A stretch of 64,000 nucleotides of DNA from Limnohabitans sp. 15K (GCF_002778285.1 NZ_NESM01000004.1:124001-188000); one strand, 5' to 3'; counted from the stretch's first letter, positions 45,791-54,998 are shown. Made by a program: numbers and translations. Notes: generated by a model from the sequence alone, not told the origin.

Positions 45791-46819
45791 TTACTTGGTG
45801 TATTGCTTGATCAGGTCGGTGGCCGACTGGAGCATGGCTTTGCCGTCCATGCCTTTGCCGGTCATCTCTGCCACCCAAGCGTCGTCCAAAGAATCGGTGG
45901 CTTTTTTCCACTTTTCCAATTCCGCTGTGGGAATCACGCTGATCTTTTGGTTCGCAGAAGCTTCAAACACTTTTTTGCTGGGCACGTCTTGACCCGCTTG
46001 TGTCTTGCCCATGAACGCGGAGAGTTCGCGGCCCGAGTTTTTGTCGATCACGGCTTTCAAGTCGGCAGGCAAGCTTTCGTATTTGGCCTTGTTCATCGGC
46101 AGCACAAACACGGTGGTGTAAAGCGCGTTGTAGCTGCGGTCGGTTTCGGCTGTGAAGTTGGTCAACTCGTTGACTTTCAGGCCAGGTGCGACTTCGTAAG
46201 GGATCACCGCGCCATCGATCACGCCTTTGGACAAAGCTTCAGGCACTTGAGGCACAGGCATGGCCACAGGTGTGGCACCCATCATCGCGACCATCTTGTT
46301 GACTTGGCGTGTGGGGGCGCGCACTTTCATGCCCCTGAGGTCGGCCATGGAGGTCACGGCCTTGGACTTGCTGTAAATGTTGCCTGGGCCGTGCACATGG
46401 ATGGCCAGCATTTTGACGTCTTTGAAGTCGTCCTGGGCAAATTTTTGACCGTAGTCCCAAGCGGCGCGGCTGGTGGCTTCGGCGTTGGTCATCATGAAGG
46501 GCAACTCGAACACTTCGAGTTTGGCCAGCTTGGGGGTGTAGGCTTGCAAAGTCCAAGCGACGTCGACCACGCCGTCACGGGTTTGTTCATACAGCTGCAC
46601 GGGTGTGCCGCCCAATTGCATGGCGGGGAAAATGTCGCACTTCAAACGGTCTTTGGAATCGCGTGCAATGTTCTTGCACCAGTCGCCCAGCATGGTGGTG
46701 TGCTGGATGGACTGTGGGCCCAGAAAGTGGTGCACTTTCAAGGTGATGGTTTGGGCCTGAGCAGCCAAGCCGGATGCCAACAAGCATACGGCCAGCGCGG
46801 TTTGTTTCAAAAATGTCAT
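45791..46819 (-). CDS. dctP: TRAP transporter substrate-binding protein DctP
   Basis: A 342-residue periplasmic binding protein. A signal peptide ends in LLASGLAAQAQT. The mature part shows the DctP fold pattern: DIFPAMQLGGTPVQLYEQ, LRGMKVRAPTRQVNKM with the substrate-binding Arg, and GVIDGAVIPYE. The ligand is likely a carboxylate held by that Arg. A TetR-type palindrome and a long inverted repeat lie upstream. AAGGAAC and AAGGT precede the ATG. Confidence 0.93.
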   Translation of the reverse strand: MTFLKQTALAVCLLASGLAAQAQTITLKVHHFLGPQSIQHTTMLGDWCKNIARDSKDRLKCDIFPAMQLGGTPVQLYEQTRDGVVDVAWTLQAYTPKLAKLEVFELPFMMTNAEATSRAAWDYGQKFAQDDFKDVKMLAIHVHGPGNIYSKSKAVTSMADLRGMKVRAPTRQVNKMVAMMGATPVAMPVPQVPEALSKGVIDGAVIPYEVAPGLKVNELTNFTAETDRSYNALYTTVFVLPMNKAKYESLPADLKAVIDKNSGRELSAFMGKTQAGQDVPSKKVFEASANQKISVIPTAELEKWKKATDSLDDAWVAEMTGKGMDGKAMLQSATDLIKQYTK

Positions 46820-46863
46820 ACCTTGAGTTCCTTCAATGTTGTCTCAGATGTAATCATAAAACC

Positions 46864-46879
46864 AACCGAGCGGTCGGTT
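46864..46879. promoter_or_regulatory. Palindromic operator-like site upstream of dctP
   Basis: AACCGAGCGGTCGGTT is an inverted repeat of AACCGA/TCGGTT around a 4-base centre, of the kind bound by TetR-family repressors. It lies about 45 bases upstream of the dctP start. No TetR gene is in the window, so a regulator would be encoded elsewhere. Confidence 0.6.
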
Positions 46880-46882
46880 AAT

Positions 46883-46999
46883 TGGTGTTTACCCAATCTC
46901 GATGAAAAGTGGCTTGCACTTTTATCAAATTGGATCAGGATGGCCAATGTGCATGCATTATGTTGCAAGTTTTTTGTGGTCCTCTAAGGGTAAACACCA
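46883..46999. promoter_or_regulatory. 12-bp perfect inverted repeat in the gap upstream of dctP
   Basis: TGGTGTTTACCC at 46883-46894 is repeated in inverted form as GGGTAAACACCA at 46988-46999, with 93 bases between. No gene is seen in this interval. The arrangement suggests two binding sites for the same regulator or the arms of a long hairpin in the fumarylacetoacetate-hydrolase/dctP gap. Confidence 0.55.
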
Positions 47000-47026
47000 T
47001 GGTCCTTCAGGTGTTTGCACTTCCGT

Positions 47027-47725
47027 TCATCTCTGAACGTCGACAGTCAGAGGGGTCAAGCCAGCGATTTGACCGACCAAACGATCACCCGACACCACAG
47101 CGGCGACACCTTCAGGGGTGCCGGTGTAAATCAAATCACCGGCTTGCAGTTCCCAACCTGCTGACAAGTGCTCGATGGTTTCGGCCACGTTCCAAATGAG
47201 TTTGGCCACGCTGCTGCGTTGGCGATCTGCGCCGTTGACCTGCAGGCTGATCTCTGCATTGTTCACATCACCGGCTTGGTCGATGGGGGTGATGGGGCCA
47301 ATCGGAGCCGAATGGTCGAAGGCTTTGCCAATGCACCACGGGCGACCTTGTTTTTTCATCTCGTTTTGCAGATCGCGGCGCGTCATGTCCAGGCCCACGG
47401 CGTAGCCATAAATGTGTTGTGCCGCATCGGCCGCTTTGATGTTGCGTCCGCCCTTGCCAATGGCCACAACCAGCTCAATCTCATGGTGAAAGTTTTGTGT
47501 GAGGCTGGGGTAGGGCATTTGGCCCGTTTGGCCTTCTTCCACCACCACCAAGCTGTCGGTGGGCTTCAAAAAGAAAAAGGGTGGCTCGCGACCGGTGAAA
47601 CCCATTTCTTTGGCGTGCTCTTCATAATTTCGGCCCACGCAGTAAATGCGGTGCACCGGAAAACGGCTGGGTTGTCCCAAAACGGGCACGGAGACGGTGG
47701 GTGATGGAGGGAAAAGAAAACTCAT
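47027..47725 (-). CDS. Fumarylacetoacetate hydrolase family protein
   Basis: A 232-residue enzyme of the FAH fold, which cleaves carbon-carbon bonds or decarboxylates in aromatic or amino acid breakdown. Metal-ligand motifs HHEIELVVAIGKGG and IGPITPIDQAGD are visible, with YCVGRNYEEHAKEMG at the start and IYTGTPEGVAAV near the end. The close relatives are 2-hydroxyhepta-2,4-diene-dioate isomerase-like and FAHD1-like enzymes. The TRAP transporter genes lie on the same strand downstream, so it may act on the acid they import. Confidence 0.9.
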   Translation of the reverse strand: MSFLFPPSPTVSVPVLGQPSRFPVHRIYCVGRNYEEHAKEMGFTGREPPFFFLKPTDSLVVVEEGQTGQMPYPSLTQNFHHEIELVVAIGKGGRNIKAADAAQHIYGYAVGLDMTRRDLQNEMKKQGRPWCIGKAFDHSAPIGPITPIDQAGDVNNAEISLQVNGADRQRSSVAKLIWNVAETIEHLSAGWELQAGDLIYTGTPEGVAAVVSGDRLVGQIAGLTPLTVDVQR

Positions 47726-47753
47726 GAATCACTTTCAGAAGTCATTACCGACC

Positions 47754-47795
47754 TTGGCATCATGCCAAAAATCAAGGGGTTGACGCGGCAGTCAA
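47754..47795. promoter_or_regulatory. Two short dyads upstream of the FAH-family gene
   Basis: TTGGCATCATGCCAA (47754-47768) and TTGAC-6-GTCAA (47780-47795) are palindromes between the ABM gene and the FAH-family gene. They lie 29-70 bases upstream of the FAH start and could be operators for a LysR- or GntR-type regulator. Confidence 0.4.
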
Positions 47796-47843
47796 GGTCG
47801 CAAAATACAAAAAATTGGCCAACTGCAGGGACGAAGGGGCGTT

Positions 47844-48146
47844 TCAGGCCGACTTGAGGGTCAGCTCGAAATGTTCGACGTGGGGCGGAGCTGCGAAAAA
47901 AGGGCCAACGATGGCACGCCATTCGGTGAACAGGGGCGATTGACGGAAACCCACGGTGTGGTCTTCCAAGGTGTCCCAAAAGATTTGCAGCACGTAGCGT
48001 TCGGGGCTCTCGATGCCGCGGTTGACTTTGCCGCCCTGAAAACCCTTGGCTTTGCAGGCCACGGTGTTCAAACCGAGTTCAATGGCTTTTTCAAATTCGG
48101 CTTGTTGACCGGGGTGGATGCGTATGTCGGCGAGTTCGAGAATCAT
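47844..48146 (-). CDS. Antibiotic biosynthesis monooxygenase (ABM) domain protein
   Basis: A 100-residue single ABM domain (MILELADIRIHPGQQAEFEKAIE, YVLQIFWDTLEDHTVGFRQSP). Such dimeric ferredoxin-like proteins act as cofactor-free oxygenases or as heme- or quinone-related proteins; the reaction here is unknown. It lies between the MATE gene and the FAH-family gene on the same strand, with gaps of 36 and 118 bases. Confidence 0.88.
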   Translation of the reverse strand: MILELADIRIHPGQQAEFEKAIELGLNTVACKAKGFQGGKVNRGIESPERYVLQIFWDTLEDHTVGFRQSPLFTEWRAIVGPFFAAPPHVEHFELTLKSA

Positions 48147-48182
48147 GGTGGGCTTCCATTCAAATTGTGCGAAACCTCTACC

Positions 48183-49544
48183 TTAATGCATGCTGGGCTG
48201 TGGCGTTGTCAAACGCGAGGCATGCCAGACCATGGCTGTGAACAACAGCGACACCAAGGCCAGCGCTGCGGTGCTGGTCATCCAAAAGGTGTCCACGCTG
48301 GCACGCAGAGGCCAACCCGACCAGTCGAGGCCTTGGTAAGCCAGCACGTAACCGCCGTACAAACCCATGCCCCACAGCAAGGCGGTGTAAACCAGCAGGG
48401 GCATCAAGGTGATGCGGTAACAGCGCAGCAGGTAGGCACAGACCGCTTGCACTGCGTCGGCCAAGTGGTAAAGCGCCACCCAGCCTAGCCAAGCGGTAGC
48501 GGCTTGAACCACACTGGGGTCTTTGCTGAAGGCTTGGGCCAGTGTTTCGCGGCCTGAAAACAAGAGAGCAGCGCCCAGCAAGGCCGCGCCAATGGCCAAG
48601 CCGATGCCCAAGGCGGCAGCGCTTCGGGCTTTGCGTGCTTGTCCAGCGCCCAGCCAGTAACCCGTGCGTGCGCTGCTGGCAATCCCCAATGCCAGCGGCA
48701 CCATGTACAGCACAGCGGCCAAACTGGCCGCGATTTGGTGACTGGCCAAAGCCACTGCCCCCAGGCGTGCAATGAACAAGGCCATCAAAGTGAATGAGGT
48801 CACCTCGACCATGATGGACAACCCAGCAGGCACACCCAGAGCTAAAAAACGCCGGATGATGGTCCAATCTGGCTTTTCGGGTCGTTTCCACAAACGGTAG
48901 GGCCGGTAAATGTCTTGTGTGCGCAAAAGCCACAGGCCCGCCAGCAGCATCAGCAGGTTGACCGCCAAAGTAGCCCAGGCGCAGCCCACCACGCCCAGGC
49001 CCGCGAAACCTGCGCCACCAAACGTCAGGGCGAAAGACAGAGGCACTTTGACCAACAAGGCCCCGGCCTGCAACCAGGTGACCAAGCGGGAATGGCCCAA
49101 GCTCTGATTGAGGGTGCCATACAGGCGAAACAGCAAAGACGGCACCAAGGCGACCGCCAAAATGCGCAAATAAGCCCGGACATCGGGCCGCAGTTCTTCG
49201 GGCACCTCGGTGGCCGATAACCACAGGTCTGGAAACCACAGGGCGCTGATACCGATCAACGCGGCACCGCCTGCGATGTAAAGCGCTTGACGGACCGAAC
49301 GCCCCACCTCCGCCTGCCGTCCGCCACCCTGCAGTTCAGCCCAAACGGGCAACAAGGCTTGGAGTAAGCCGTTCAATGCCACATAAATGCTGATGTAAAT
49401 GGAGGAAGCCAAAGCCAAGACCGCCAAGGCCTGAGGGCTGTAACGGCCTGCGATCAGGGTGTCGGCGATGCCAAACGACATGACGGCCAACTGCCCCACC
49501 AGCACGGTGCCGGCATGTCGTGCGATGACGCGCAACTCTGACAT
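48183..49544 (-). CDS. MATE family efflux transporter
   Basis: A 453-residue membrane protein with twelve predicted helices in two related halves. The start SELRVIARHAGTVLVGQLAVMSFGIADTLIAGRY and the middle segment GVPAGLSIMVEVTSFTLMALFIARLG are typical of the NorM/DinF superfamily. It would export cationic compounds or, as MurJ-like proteins do, lipid intermediates; the sequence favours the MATE drug/metabolite group. It starts 2 bases after the GT-C-type gene upstream. Confidence 0.9.
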   Translation of the reverse strand: MSELRVIARHAGTVLVGQLAVMSFGIADTLIAGRYSPQALAVLALASSIYISIYVALNGLLQALLPVWAELQGGGRQAEVGRSVRQALYIAGGAALIGISALWFPDLWLSATEVPEELRPDVRAYLRILAVALVPSLLFRLYGTLNQSLGHSRLVTWLQAGALLVKVPLSFALTFGGAGFAGLGVVGCAWATLAVNLLMLLAGLWLLRTQDIYRPYRLWKRPEKPDWTIIRRFLALGVPAGLSIMVEVTSFTLMALFIARLGAVALASHQIAASLAAVLYMVPLALGIASSARTGYWLGAGQARKARSAAALGIGLAIGAALLGAALLFSGRETLAQAFSKDPSVVQAATAWLGWVALYHLADAVQAVCAYLLRCYRITLMPLLVYTALLWGMGLYGGYVLAYQGLDWSGWPLRASVDTFWMTSTAALALVSLLFTAMVWHASRLTTPQPSMH

Positions 49545-49546
49545 GG

Positions 49547-51280
49547 TCAGCGCGCAGCGTCGGCAGGCACGGTCATGAACGGCTGGGCCGGACGAAAAAT
49601 GACCAGAGTTTCTAATTTGTCGGTGGGCCGTTTGAGGGTCGCTTGCTCAACCCAACCCAATGACTGCACTTTGGCCGACAGCAAAGACAGGTTGGCTTGG
49701 TCAACGAGCAACCACGGGCAATCCTCTTGCGGTGATTGCATAGGCAGCAAGCGGGCATGGGCGTGGTGCATCAGGGCGGCACCTTGGGCTTTGCTGATGC
49801 CGGCATATTGGTAGCAAACACTGCCGTTTGTGGCTTGGCTGACTTTGGCCATCAAAGGAGCGTAGCTGCGGGCGTAGTCGAGCAAGGGCAGCCACAAAGT
49901 GGTGAGCAAGAGCCAGCAAAGCACAGCGCCGCCTGCAGGCAGCACCATGCTTTTCCAGATGGCTGCGGGCATGTCCCCAGTTCGCCACTTCACCAATGCG
50001 CCCCAAGCGAGGGTGGCGATCAATGCCAATCCAAATGCATGGATTGAAAATTCGGACACAAACTCGGGAGCCAAGCGGGCGACGTTGCGTGCAGGCGCTG
50101 CAGGGGATCCCGTTTGCATGGCCAACCAGACCACCCAGATGGTCAGTGCACAAATGCTGAAAAACAGCAGGGTGAACCAGTCGATCAAGGCGCCCAGGCT
50201 GCGTTTGAGTGTGGGCAATGCCAAGGCCGCCAAAGTCGCGATGGCCGGCAAGGCGGTCAAAAGGGAGCGGTCAGACAGCCCGGTGAACCATGTGGCGCCC
50301 ACTGTGACGGCCGCAAACCACAGCGGCAGACCCAGGTGGGGGTAGCGCCAAACTTGTGACAATTGCCCGCGCCAGCGCCACAGGGACCACAGCGCCAAAG
50401 GCCAGGCGGGCCATGTGAACCAAGCGATCAGCTTGGCCAGCATGTGCAGCTCCAAAAGGGTGTGGGGCACCACACGCCAGCGCCACAAATCCAGGGCGCC
50501 CGCAGTGGTGATGCACAGCAAGCCCATCAAGGCCAGCAAGCCCAAATCGAGCATGCTCATGCGGCGCTGAACGGGGTTGGGCTGGCCCAGGGCACAGACC
50601 GTGGCACCCCCTAGGCCCAAGAGCAAGGCTACCGTGGGCGCGCCTGACAAGGTCAGGCCCAACATGCCGGCCGCGACCGCAGCGGCACTGCCGATGCGGT
50701 GCCGCGACCACGATGCCAAGCCAAAAAACAACAAGGCAGCAAAGCACAACTGGCTCAGTGCGGGCGATGTTTCGTGCGAAAGCCTCGCGAGCCCCAAGCA
50801 AGCCAGCAGCGCGAGCAAGCCGCCATCGGCCATGGCTCTGGCGTAGTCGGTGGGTTTGGCTTCGCCACCAAATGCAAAGCTCACCGGTTGAGCCGCTGGG
50901 TGGCGGTTGAGTGCGTGAACCGCGTACCAAGTGGATGCCAAGGTGGCGGCCAACATGCCCATGAACGGCAGCCGGGCAAAGAGATCCTCCCAGCCCGCAG
51001 GCGAGAGCCGAACGAACAGAGCGCCCAACCAATAAGGCAACAGAGCGAGGTTGCTGTCGGGGCTGCCCAACAATGTGGGTTTGAGCCAACTGAGTGACTC
51101 GCCCATGCCCGGTTGGGCCATTTGCAGCATGAAACCCAAGGCTTCGATGTCTTGCCCTTTCCAAGGCGAGCGCACCCAAAAGCCTGGCAAAACATAGGCG
51201 GCGCAAATCAGCAGCAGGTACAGACGGGGCAGTCTGCGCGCAGCACTTTGGGCAACGATGGCTGGGGTCGGCTGGTTCAC
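49547..51280 (-). CDS. GT-C-like integral membrane glycosyltransferase
   Basis: A 577-residue protein with an N-terminal region resembling ArnT/PMT family 39 transferases: PGFWVRSPWKGQDIEALGFM followed by about ten hydrophobic helices. The early Asp-rich loop (KGQDIEA) is where the catalytic acid sits in GT-C enzymes. A periplasmic C-terminal domain (ISKAQGAALMHHAHARLLPM) follows. The sugar and acceptor are unknown. The start codon is GTG at 51280. It is just upstream of the MATE gene, with a 2-base gap. Confidence 0.75.
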   Translation of the reverse strand: MNQPTPAIVAQSAARRLPRLYLLLICAAYVLPGFWVRSPWKGQDIEALGFMLQMAQPGMGESLSWLKPTLLGSPDSNLALLPYWLGALFVRLSPAGWEDLFARLPFMGMLAATLASTWYAVHALNRHPAAQPVSFAFGGEAKPTDYARAMADGGLLALLACLGLARLSHETSPALSQLCFAALLFFGLASWSRHRIGSAAAVAAGMLGLTLSGAPTVALLLGLGGATVCALGQPNPVQRRMSMLDLGLLALMGLLCITTAGALDLWRWRVVPHTLLELHMLAKLIAWFTWPAWPLALWSLWRWRGQLSQVWRYPHLGLPLWFAAVTVGATWFTGLSDRSLLTALPAIATLAALALPTLKRSLGALIDWFTLLFFSICALTIWVVWLAMQTGSPAAPARNVARLAPEFVSEFSIHAFGLALIATLAWGALVKWRTGDMPAAIWKSMVLPAGGAVLCWLLLTTLWLPLLDYARSYAPLMAKVSQATNGSVCYQYAGISKAQGAALMHHAHARLLPMQSPQEDCPWLLVDQANLSLLSAKVQSLGWVEQATLKRPTDKLETLVIFRPAQPFMTVPADAAR

Positions 51281-51316
51281 AAGGCTAAAAGATGTCGAGA
51301 GGTGGGGTTAACAAAC

Positions 51317-51351
51317 AAAAAGGGCAGGCCGGTTGCCCGGGCTGCCCTTTT
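51317..51351 (-). terminator. Terminator of rpmE
   Basis: AAAAGGGCAG and CTGCCCTTTT form a 10-bp stem followed in the minus direction by TTTTT. It lies 20 bases after rpmE. Confidence 0.88.
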
Positions 51352-51370
51352 GGGGTCACCAATTCGCGAA

Positions 51371-51634
51371 TTACTTGGCGATGGTGGTGGTCTTGCCGAA
51401 ACGGTTGCGGAATTTCTCCACGCGGCCGCCCATGTTGTCCACCGACTTTTGCGTGCCAGTGTAGAAGGGGTGCGACTCGCTGGTCGTGTCCAGCTTGTAC
51501 CAAGGCAGCTCGCGGCCGTCTTCCATTTTGATCATCTCTTTGGTGTTAGCGCATGAACGGGTCACGAACTTGAAACCATTGGACATGTCTTGGAAGCAAA
51601 CTTCACGGTAGTTGGGGTGAATGCCGTCTTTCAT
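51371..51634 (-). CDS. rpmE: 50S ribosomal protein L31 type B
   Basis: An 87-residue ribosomal protein starting [20 protein letters not shown], the type B signature. The Cys-x-x-Cys zinc pair of type A L31 is absent (only SCANTKE), so it is the zinc-independent form. In type A/type B pairs this form replaces the other under zinc limitation; whether a second gene exists elsewhere cannot be seen. It follows rho on the same strand and has its own terminator. Confidence 0.95.
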   Translation of the reverse strand: MKDGIHPNYREVCFQDMSNGFKFVTRSCANTKEMIKMEDGRELPWYKLDTTSESHPFYTGTQKSVDNMGGRVEKFRNRFGKTTTIAK

Positions 51635-51718
51635 GGGAAATCCTTTTATTTTCGCTACGGTAGCCACACTTCAGCCTATCTGAGTGCACTTTCCGCAAAA
51701 CCTGACGATTATAGGGTA

Positions 51719-52981
51719 TCAGCCGCCGCGTCGCATCATGTCGAAGAACTCGGAGTTGTTCTTGGTCGCTTTCATGCTCTTCAAGACCATCTCCATCGCC
51801 TCGATTTCGTCCATGTTGTACATGAATTGACGCAAGATGCGGGTTTTCTGCAGCACTTCTGGCTGCAGCAGCAACTCTTCGCGGCGGGTACCGCTGCGGT
51901 TCAGGTTGATGGCTGGGAACACGCGTTTTTCGTACAAACGGCGCTCCAAGTGGATTTCGCAGTTGCCAGTGCCTTTGAATTCTTCAAAGATCACTTCGTC
52001 CATGCGGCTGCCGGTGTCGACCAGGGCCGTGGCGATGATGGTGAGGCTGCCGCCTTCTTCCACATTGCGCGCAGCGCCAAAGAATCGCTTGGGGCGTTGC
52101 AGCGCGTTGGCGTCCACACCGCCGGAGAGCACTTTGCCCGACGAAGGCACCACGTTGTTGTAGGCCCGGGCCAGGCGGGTGATCGAGTCCAGCAAGATCA
52201 CCACGTCTTTTTTCAGCTCGACCAAGCGCTTGGCGCGTTCGATCACCATTTCGGCGACGTGCACATGGCGCGAAGCGGGTTCGTCAAAGGTGGAGGAGAT
52301 CACTTCGCCGCGCACGCTGCGCTGCATTTCGGTCACTTCTTCTGGGCGTTCGTCGACCAGCAGCACCATGAGGTGCACATCGGGGTAGTTGGCCGTGATG
52401 GCGTGCGCGATCTGCTGCATCATCACGGTCTTGCCCGACTTGGGCTGCGCCACGATCAGGGCGCGCTGGCCACGGCCGAGCGGGGCGATGATGTCGATCA
52501 CGCGGGCGGTGATGTTTTCTTCACCCTTGATGTCACGCTCCAGACGCATCTGCTCTTTGGGGAACAGGGGCGTCAAGTTCTCAAACATCACCTTGTGTTT
52601 GTTGTTCTCAGGCAGGTCGCCGTTGACTTGGTCCAGCTTGGTCAGGGCAAAGTAGCGCTCGCCGTCTTTGGGGATGCGCACTTCGCCTTCGATCATGTCG
52701 CCGGTGTGCAGGTTGAAACGCCGCACCTGGCTGGGGCTGATGTAGATGTCGTCGGTGCTTGCCGTGTAGCTCGAATCGGGGCTGCGCAGGAAACCAAAAC
52801 CGTCGGGCAAGATTTCCAGCACGCCGTCGGCAAACACCTGCTCACCTGCTTTGGCGCGCTTTTTGATGATGGCAAACATCAGCTCCTGTTTGCGCATGCG
52901 ACCCGTGTTCTCGATTTCGAGCGTGTCGGCTTGCTTCAGGAGTTCGGACACATGGAGTGCCTTGAGTTCATTCAAATGCAT
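51719..52981 (-). CDS. rho: Transcription termination factor Rho
   Basis: A 420-residue hexameric RNA helicase. The N-terminal RNA-binding domain ([33 protein letters not shown]) is intact. The ATPase shows Walker [28 protein letters not shown] and the Q/R loops. Its leader of about 180 bases contains a possible 22-codon frame and a hairpin near the start (GGTC-7-GACC). rpmE follows downstream and trxA lies upstream, the usual Betaproteobacterial order. Confidence 0.97.
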   Translation of the reverse strand: MHLNELKALHVSELLKQADTLEIENTGRMRKQELMFAIIKKRAKAGEQVFADGVLEILPDGFGFLRSPDSSYTASTDDIYISPSQVRRFNLHTGDMIEGEVRIPKDGERYFALTKLDQVNGDLPENNKHKVMFENLTPLFPKEQMRLERDIKGEENITARVIDIIAPLGRGQRALIVAQPKSGKTVMMQQIAHAITANYPDVHLMVLLVDERPEEVTEMQRSVRGEVISSTFDEPASRHVHVAEMVIERAKRLVELKKDVVILLDSITRLARAYNNVVPSSGKVLSGGVDANALQRPKRFFGAARNVEEGGSLTIIATALVDTGSRMDEVIFEEFKGTGNCEIHLERRLYEKRVFPAINLNRSGTRREELLLQPEVLQKTRILRQFMYNMDEIEAMEMVLKSMKATKNNSEFFDMMRRGG

Positions 52982-53157
52982 GGATTTGGCCTGTGGCGAA
53001 TCGGTCTGTCGGGGACCGTTTTCAGATAAGCGGGTGGAAATGTTCAGAACCGGTTGCCGCCCGGGGTTGGGGGCTGGTGCTTCCGGCCATCAAGGCGAAG
53101 ATCCCTGTTCGGGTTGCCTTGAGGAAATTATGACAGGTTTTGAAATGGGCCAGAAAA
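52982..53157 (-). promoter_or_regulatory. rho leader region
   Basis: About 175 bases lie between the trxA terminator and rho. They contain a candidate promoter (CATAAT) near 53130, a 22-codon open frame at 53022-53090 starting ATGGCCGGAAGC without a ribosome binding site, and the hairpin CGGTC-7-GACCG at 53002-53018. In other bacteria rho leaders are attenuated by Rho itself; the C-rich stretches here would allow it. Confidence 0.45.
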
Positions 53158-53185
53158 CAAAAAACCGGGTCATCACTGCCCGGTT
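53158..53185 (-). terminator. Terminator of trxA
   Basis: AACCGGG and CCCGGTT form a 7-bp stem with a 9-base loop, followed in the minus direction by six T. It lies about 40 bases after trxA and separates it from rho. Confidence 0.85.
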
Positions 53186-53224
53186 CTGGTGGAATGGCCT
53201 GAGCAGTTCAGGCCAAAGCCGATG

Positions 53225-53557
53225 TCAAGCCAATTGCTGGTCGATGAAGGCCGTCAGTTGTGACTTGCTCATGGCACCCACTTTGGTCGCGGCCAATTGA
53301 CCATCCTTGAAGATCATCAGGGTGGGGATGCCACGGATACCGAACTTGGCGGGGATGTCGCGGTTGTCGTCCACGTTCATTTTGGTGATCTGCAGTTTGC
53401 CTTCGTAAGCGCCCGCCACTTCGTCCAGGATGGGGGCAATCATCTTGCAAGGACCGCACCATTCGGCCCAGAAGTCGACCACCACGGGCTGGCTCGACTG
53501 GAGCACGTCGGCATCGAAAGTGGCGTCGGTAATGTGTTTGATCAGATCGCTGGCCAT
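53225..53557 (-). CDS. trxA: Thioredoxin
   Basis: A 110-residue thioredoxin with the active site [10 protein letters not shown] and the cis-proline segment RGIPTLMIF. It reduces disulfides in the cytoplasm. The ATG at 53557 is preceded by AAGGAA. It lies upstream of rho on the same strand, as in many Betaproteobacteria. Confidence 0.97.
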   Translation of the reverse strand: MASDLIKHITDATFDADVLQSSQPVVVDFWAEWCGPCKMIAPILDEVAGAYEGKLQITKMNVDDNRDIPAKFGIRGIPTLMIFKDGQLAATKVGAMSKSQLTAFIDQQLA

Positions 53558-53660
53558 GGCCTATTCCTTGTGAACATTGAAGATGCAGCTAAAGTTGGGT
53601 CTATTTTGACAGAATAGTTTCACCCCGCTCTGTCGCACAGGCGTTGCCCAGCATTCATTC

Positions 53661-54998
53661 ATGACTTTTTCTTCATATTCTTCCTCTTCTCCAAGCGCCC
53701 CTGAGTTGTCTGTTGATGTGGTCATCGTGGGCGGTGGCCCCGCCGGGTTGATGGCTGCCGAGGTCCTCTCTCAAGCAGGCGTCTCAGTGCATTTGTTCGA
53801 TGCCATGCCTTCGGTCGGTCGTAAATTTTTGTTGGCGGGCAAGGGCGGCTTGAACTTGACCCATTCTGAAGCCCCCGATTTGTTCAAGTCTCGTTATGGC
53901 GCTCAACAAGCCCATGTGGGTCCATGGTTGAGCCAAATGGACGCGCAGGCGGTTCGGGATTGGGCCCAAGGCTTGGGCGTAAACACCTTTGTGGGCAGCT
54001 CGGGACGGGTGTTTCCACTGGAAATGAAAGCGGCACCGTTGCTTCGGGCCTGGTTGCAGCGCTTAAGGCACCCGGCATCGGGTGTCCCTGTCCAGTTTCA
54101 CATGCGTCACCGCTGGCAGGGTTGGGAGGGAGATCAATTGGTGTTTGAGCCCACAGGTCCCGTGGGCGTTCGGCGCGTTAGTGCTCGGGCTACTTTGTTG
54201 GCTCTGGGCGGGGCGAGCTGGCCCCGTTTGGGCTCTGACGGCGCTTGGGTGTCCCTGTTGGCCGAGCAGGGCGTGAGCATCGCCCCTTTGCAGCCGTCCA
54301 ATTGTGGATTTGATGTGACTGGGCGCGAGGGTCAGGGTTGGACTGAGCACTTTCGAACTCGATTTGCAGGGCATCCCCTCAAGTCAGTGGCACTGCGTGT
54401 GGGCCATCGGGCGCCTGGGGTTGAGGCTTCGTCGCATGAACCAGTTGAGGCCTTTTTGCCCGACAGGTTCGATCGAAAAGGTGAATTTGTCATCACTGAA
54501 ACCGGGGTGGAGGGCAGCTTGGTGTATGCGGCATCGGCTTTGTTGCGTGACGATTTGGCACAGGGCCATGCGCAGTTCATGTTGGATTTGCTGCCTGACA
54601 AATCCTTATCGCAGGTGCTCACCGAGGTGCGCTGGCCACGCGGCAGCCGGAGTTTGTCGAGCCACCTCAAAAGCCGTTTGGGCATCGACGGCGTCAAGAT
54701 GGGCTTGTTGCATGAGTTGTGTTCGCCGCAGACATTGGCCCAGCCGGAGGCCTTGGCCGCGAATCTGAAGGGCTTGGTGATTTCGCTCCAAAAACCCAGG
54801 CCTGTTGCCGAAGCCATCAGCACAGCGGGAGGCGTTGAATACGCGAGCGTGACACCTCAGGGCATGCTCTTGAAGTGCCCAGGTGTTTACTGCGCGGGAG
54901 AAATGATGGATTGGGAGGCCCCAACGGGGGGCTACCTTTTGACGGCCTGTTTGGCCAGCGGCCGGGCTGCTGGTTTGGGTATTTTGGCAAATTTGTAA
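53661..54998 (+). CDS. NAD(P)/FAD-dependent flavoprotein (HI0933/TIGR03862 type)
   Basis: A 445-residue flavoprotein. The FAD-binding Rossmann motif is VVIVGGGPAGLMAAEVLSQAG, followed by GRKFLLAGKGGLNLTHSE, the signature of the HI0933-like group. The C-terminus has YCAGEMMDWEAPTGGYLLTACLASGRAAG. The reaction is not known for the group. It is divergent from trxA and followed by a small conserved gene on the same strand. Confidence 0.9.
   Translation: MTFSSYSSSSPSAPELSVDVVIVGGGPAGLMAAEVLSQAGVSVHLFDAMPSVGRKFLLAGKGGLNLTHSEAPDLFKSRYGAQQAHVGPWLSQMDAQAVRDWAQGLGVNTFVGSSGRVFPLEMKAAPLLRAWLQRLRHPASGVPVQFHMRHRWQGWEGDQLVFEPTGPVGVRRVSARATLLALGGASWPRLGSDGAWVSLLAEQGVSIAPLQPSNCGFDVTGREGQGWTEHFRTRFAGHPLKSVALRVGHRAPGVEASSHEPVEAFLPDRFDRKGEFVITETGVEGSLVYAASALLRDDLAQGHAQFMLDLLPDKSLSQVLTEVRWPRGSRSLSSHLKSRLGIDGVKMGLLHELCSPQTLAQPEALAANLKGLVISLQKPRPVAEAISTAGGVEYASVTPQGMLLKCPGVYCAGEMMDWEAPTGGYLLTACLASGRAAGLGILANL

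Noticed and set aside
45803..46987. A 394-codon plus-strand frame opposite dctP
   Set aside because: It is fully antisense to dctP and rich in His/Gly, as expected from the reverse of its codons.
51590..53029. A 479-codon plus-strand frame opposite rho
   Set aside because: Antisense shadow; rho is conserved over its full length, and the opposite frame has no family features.
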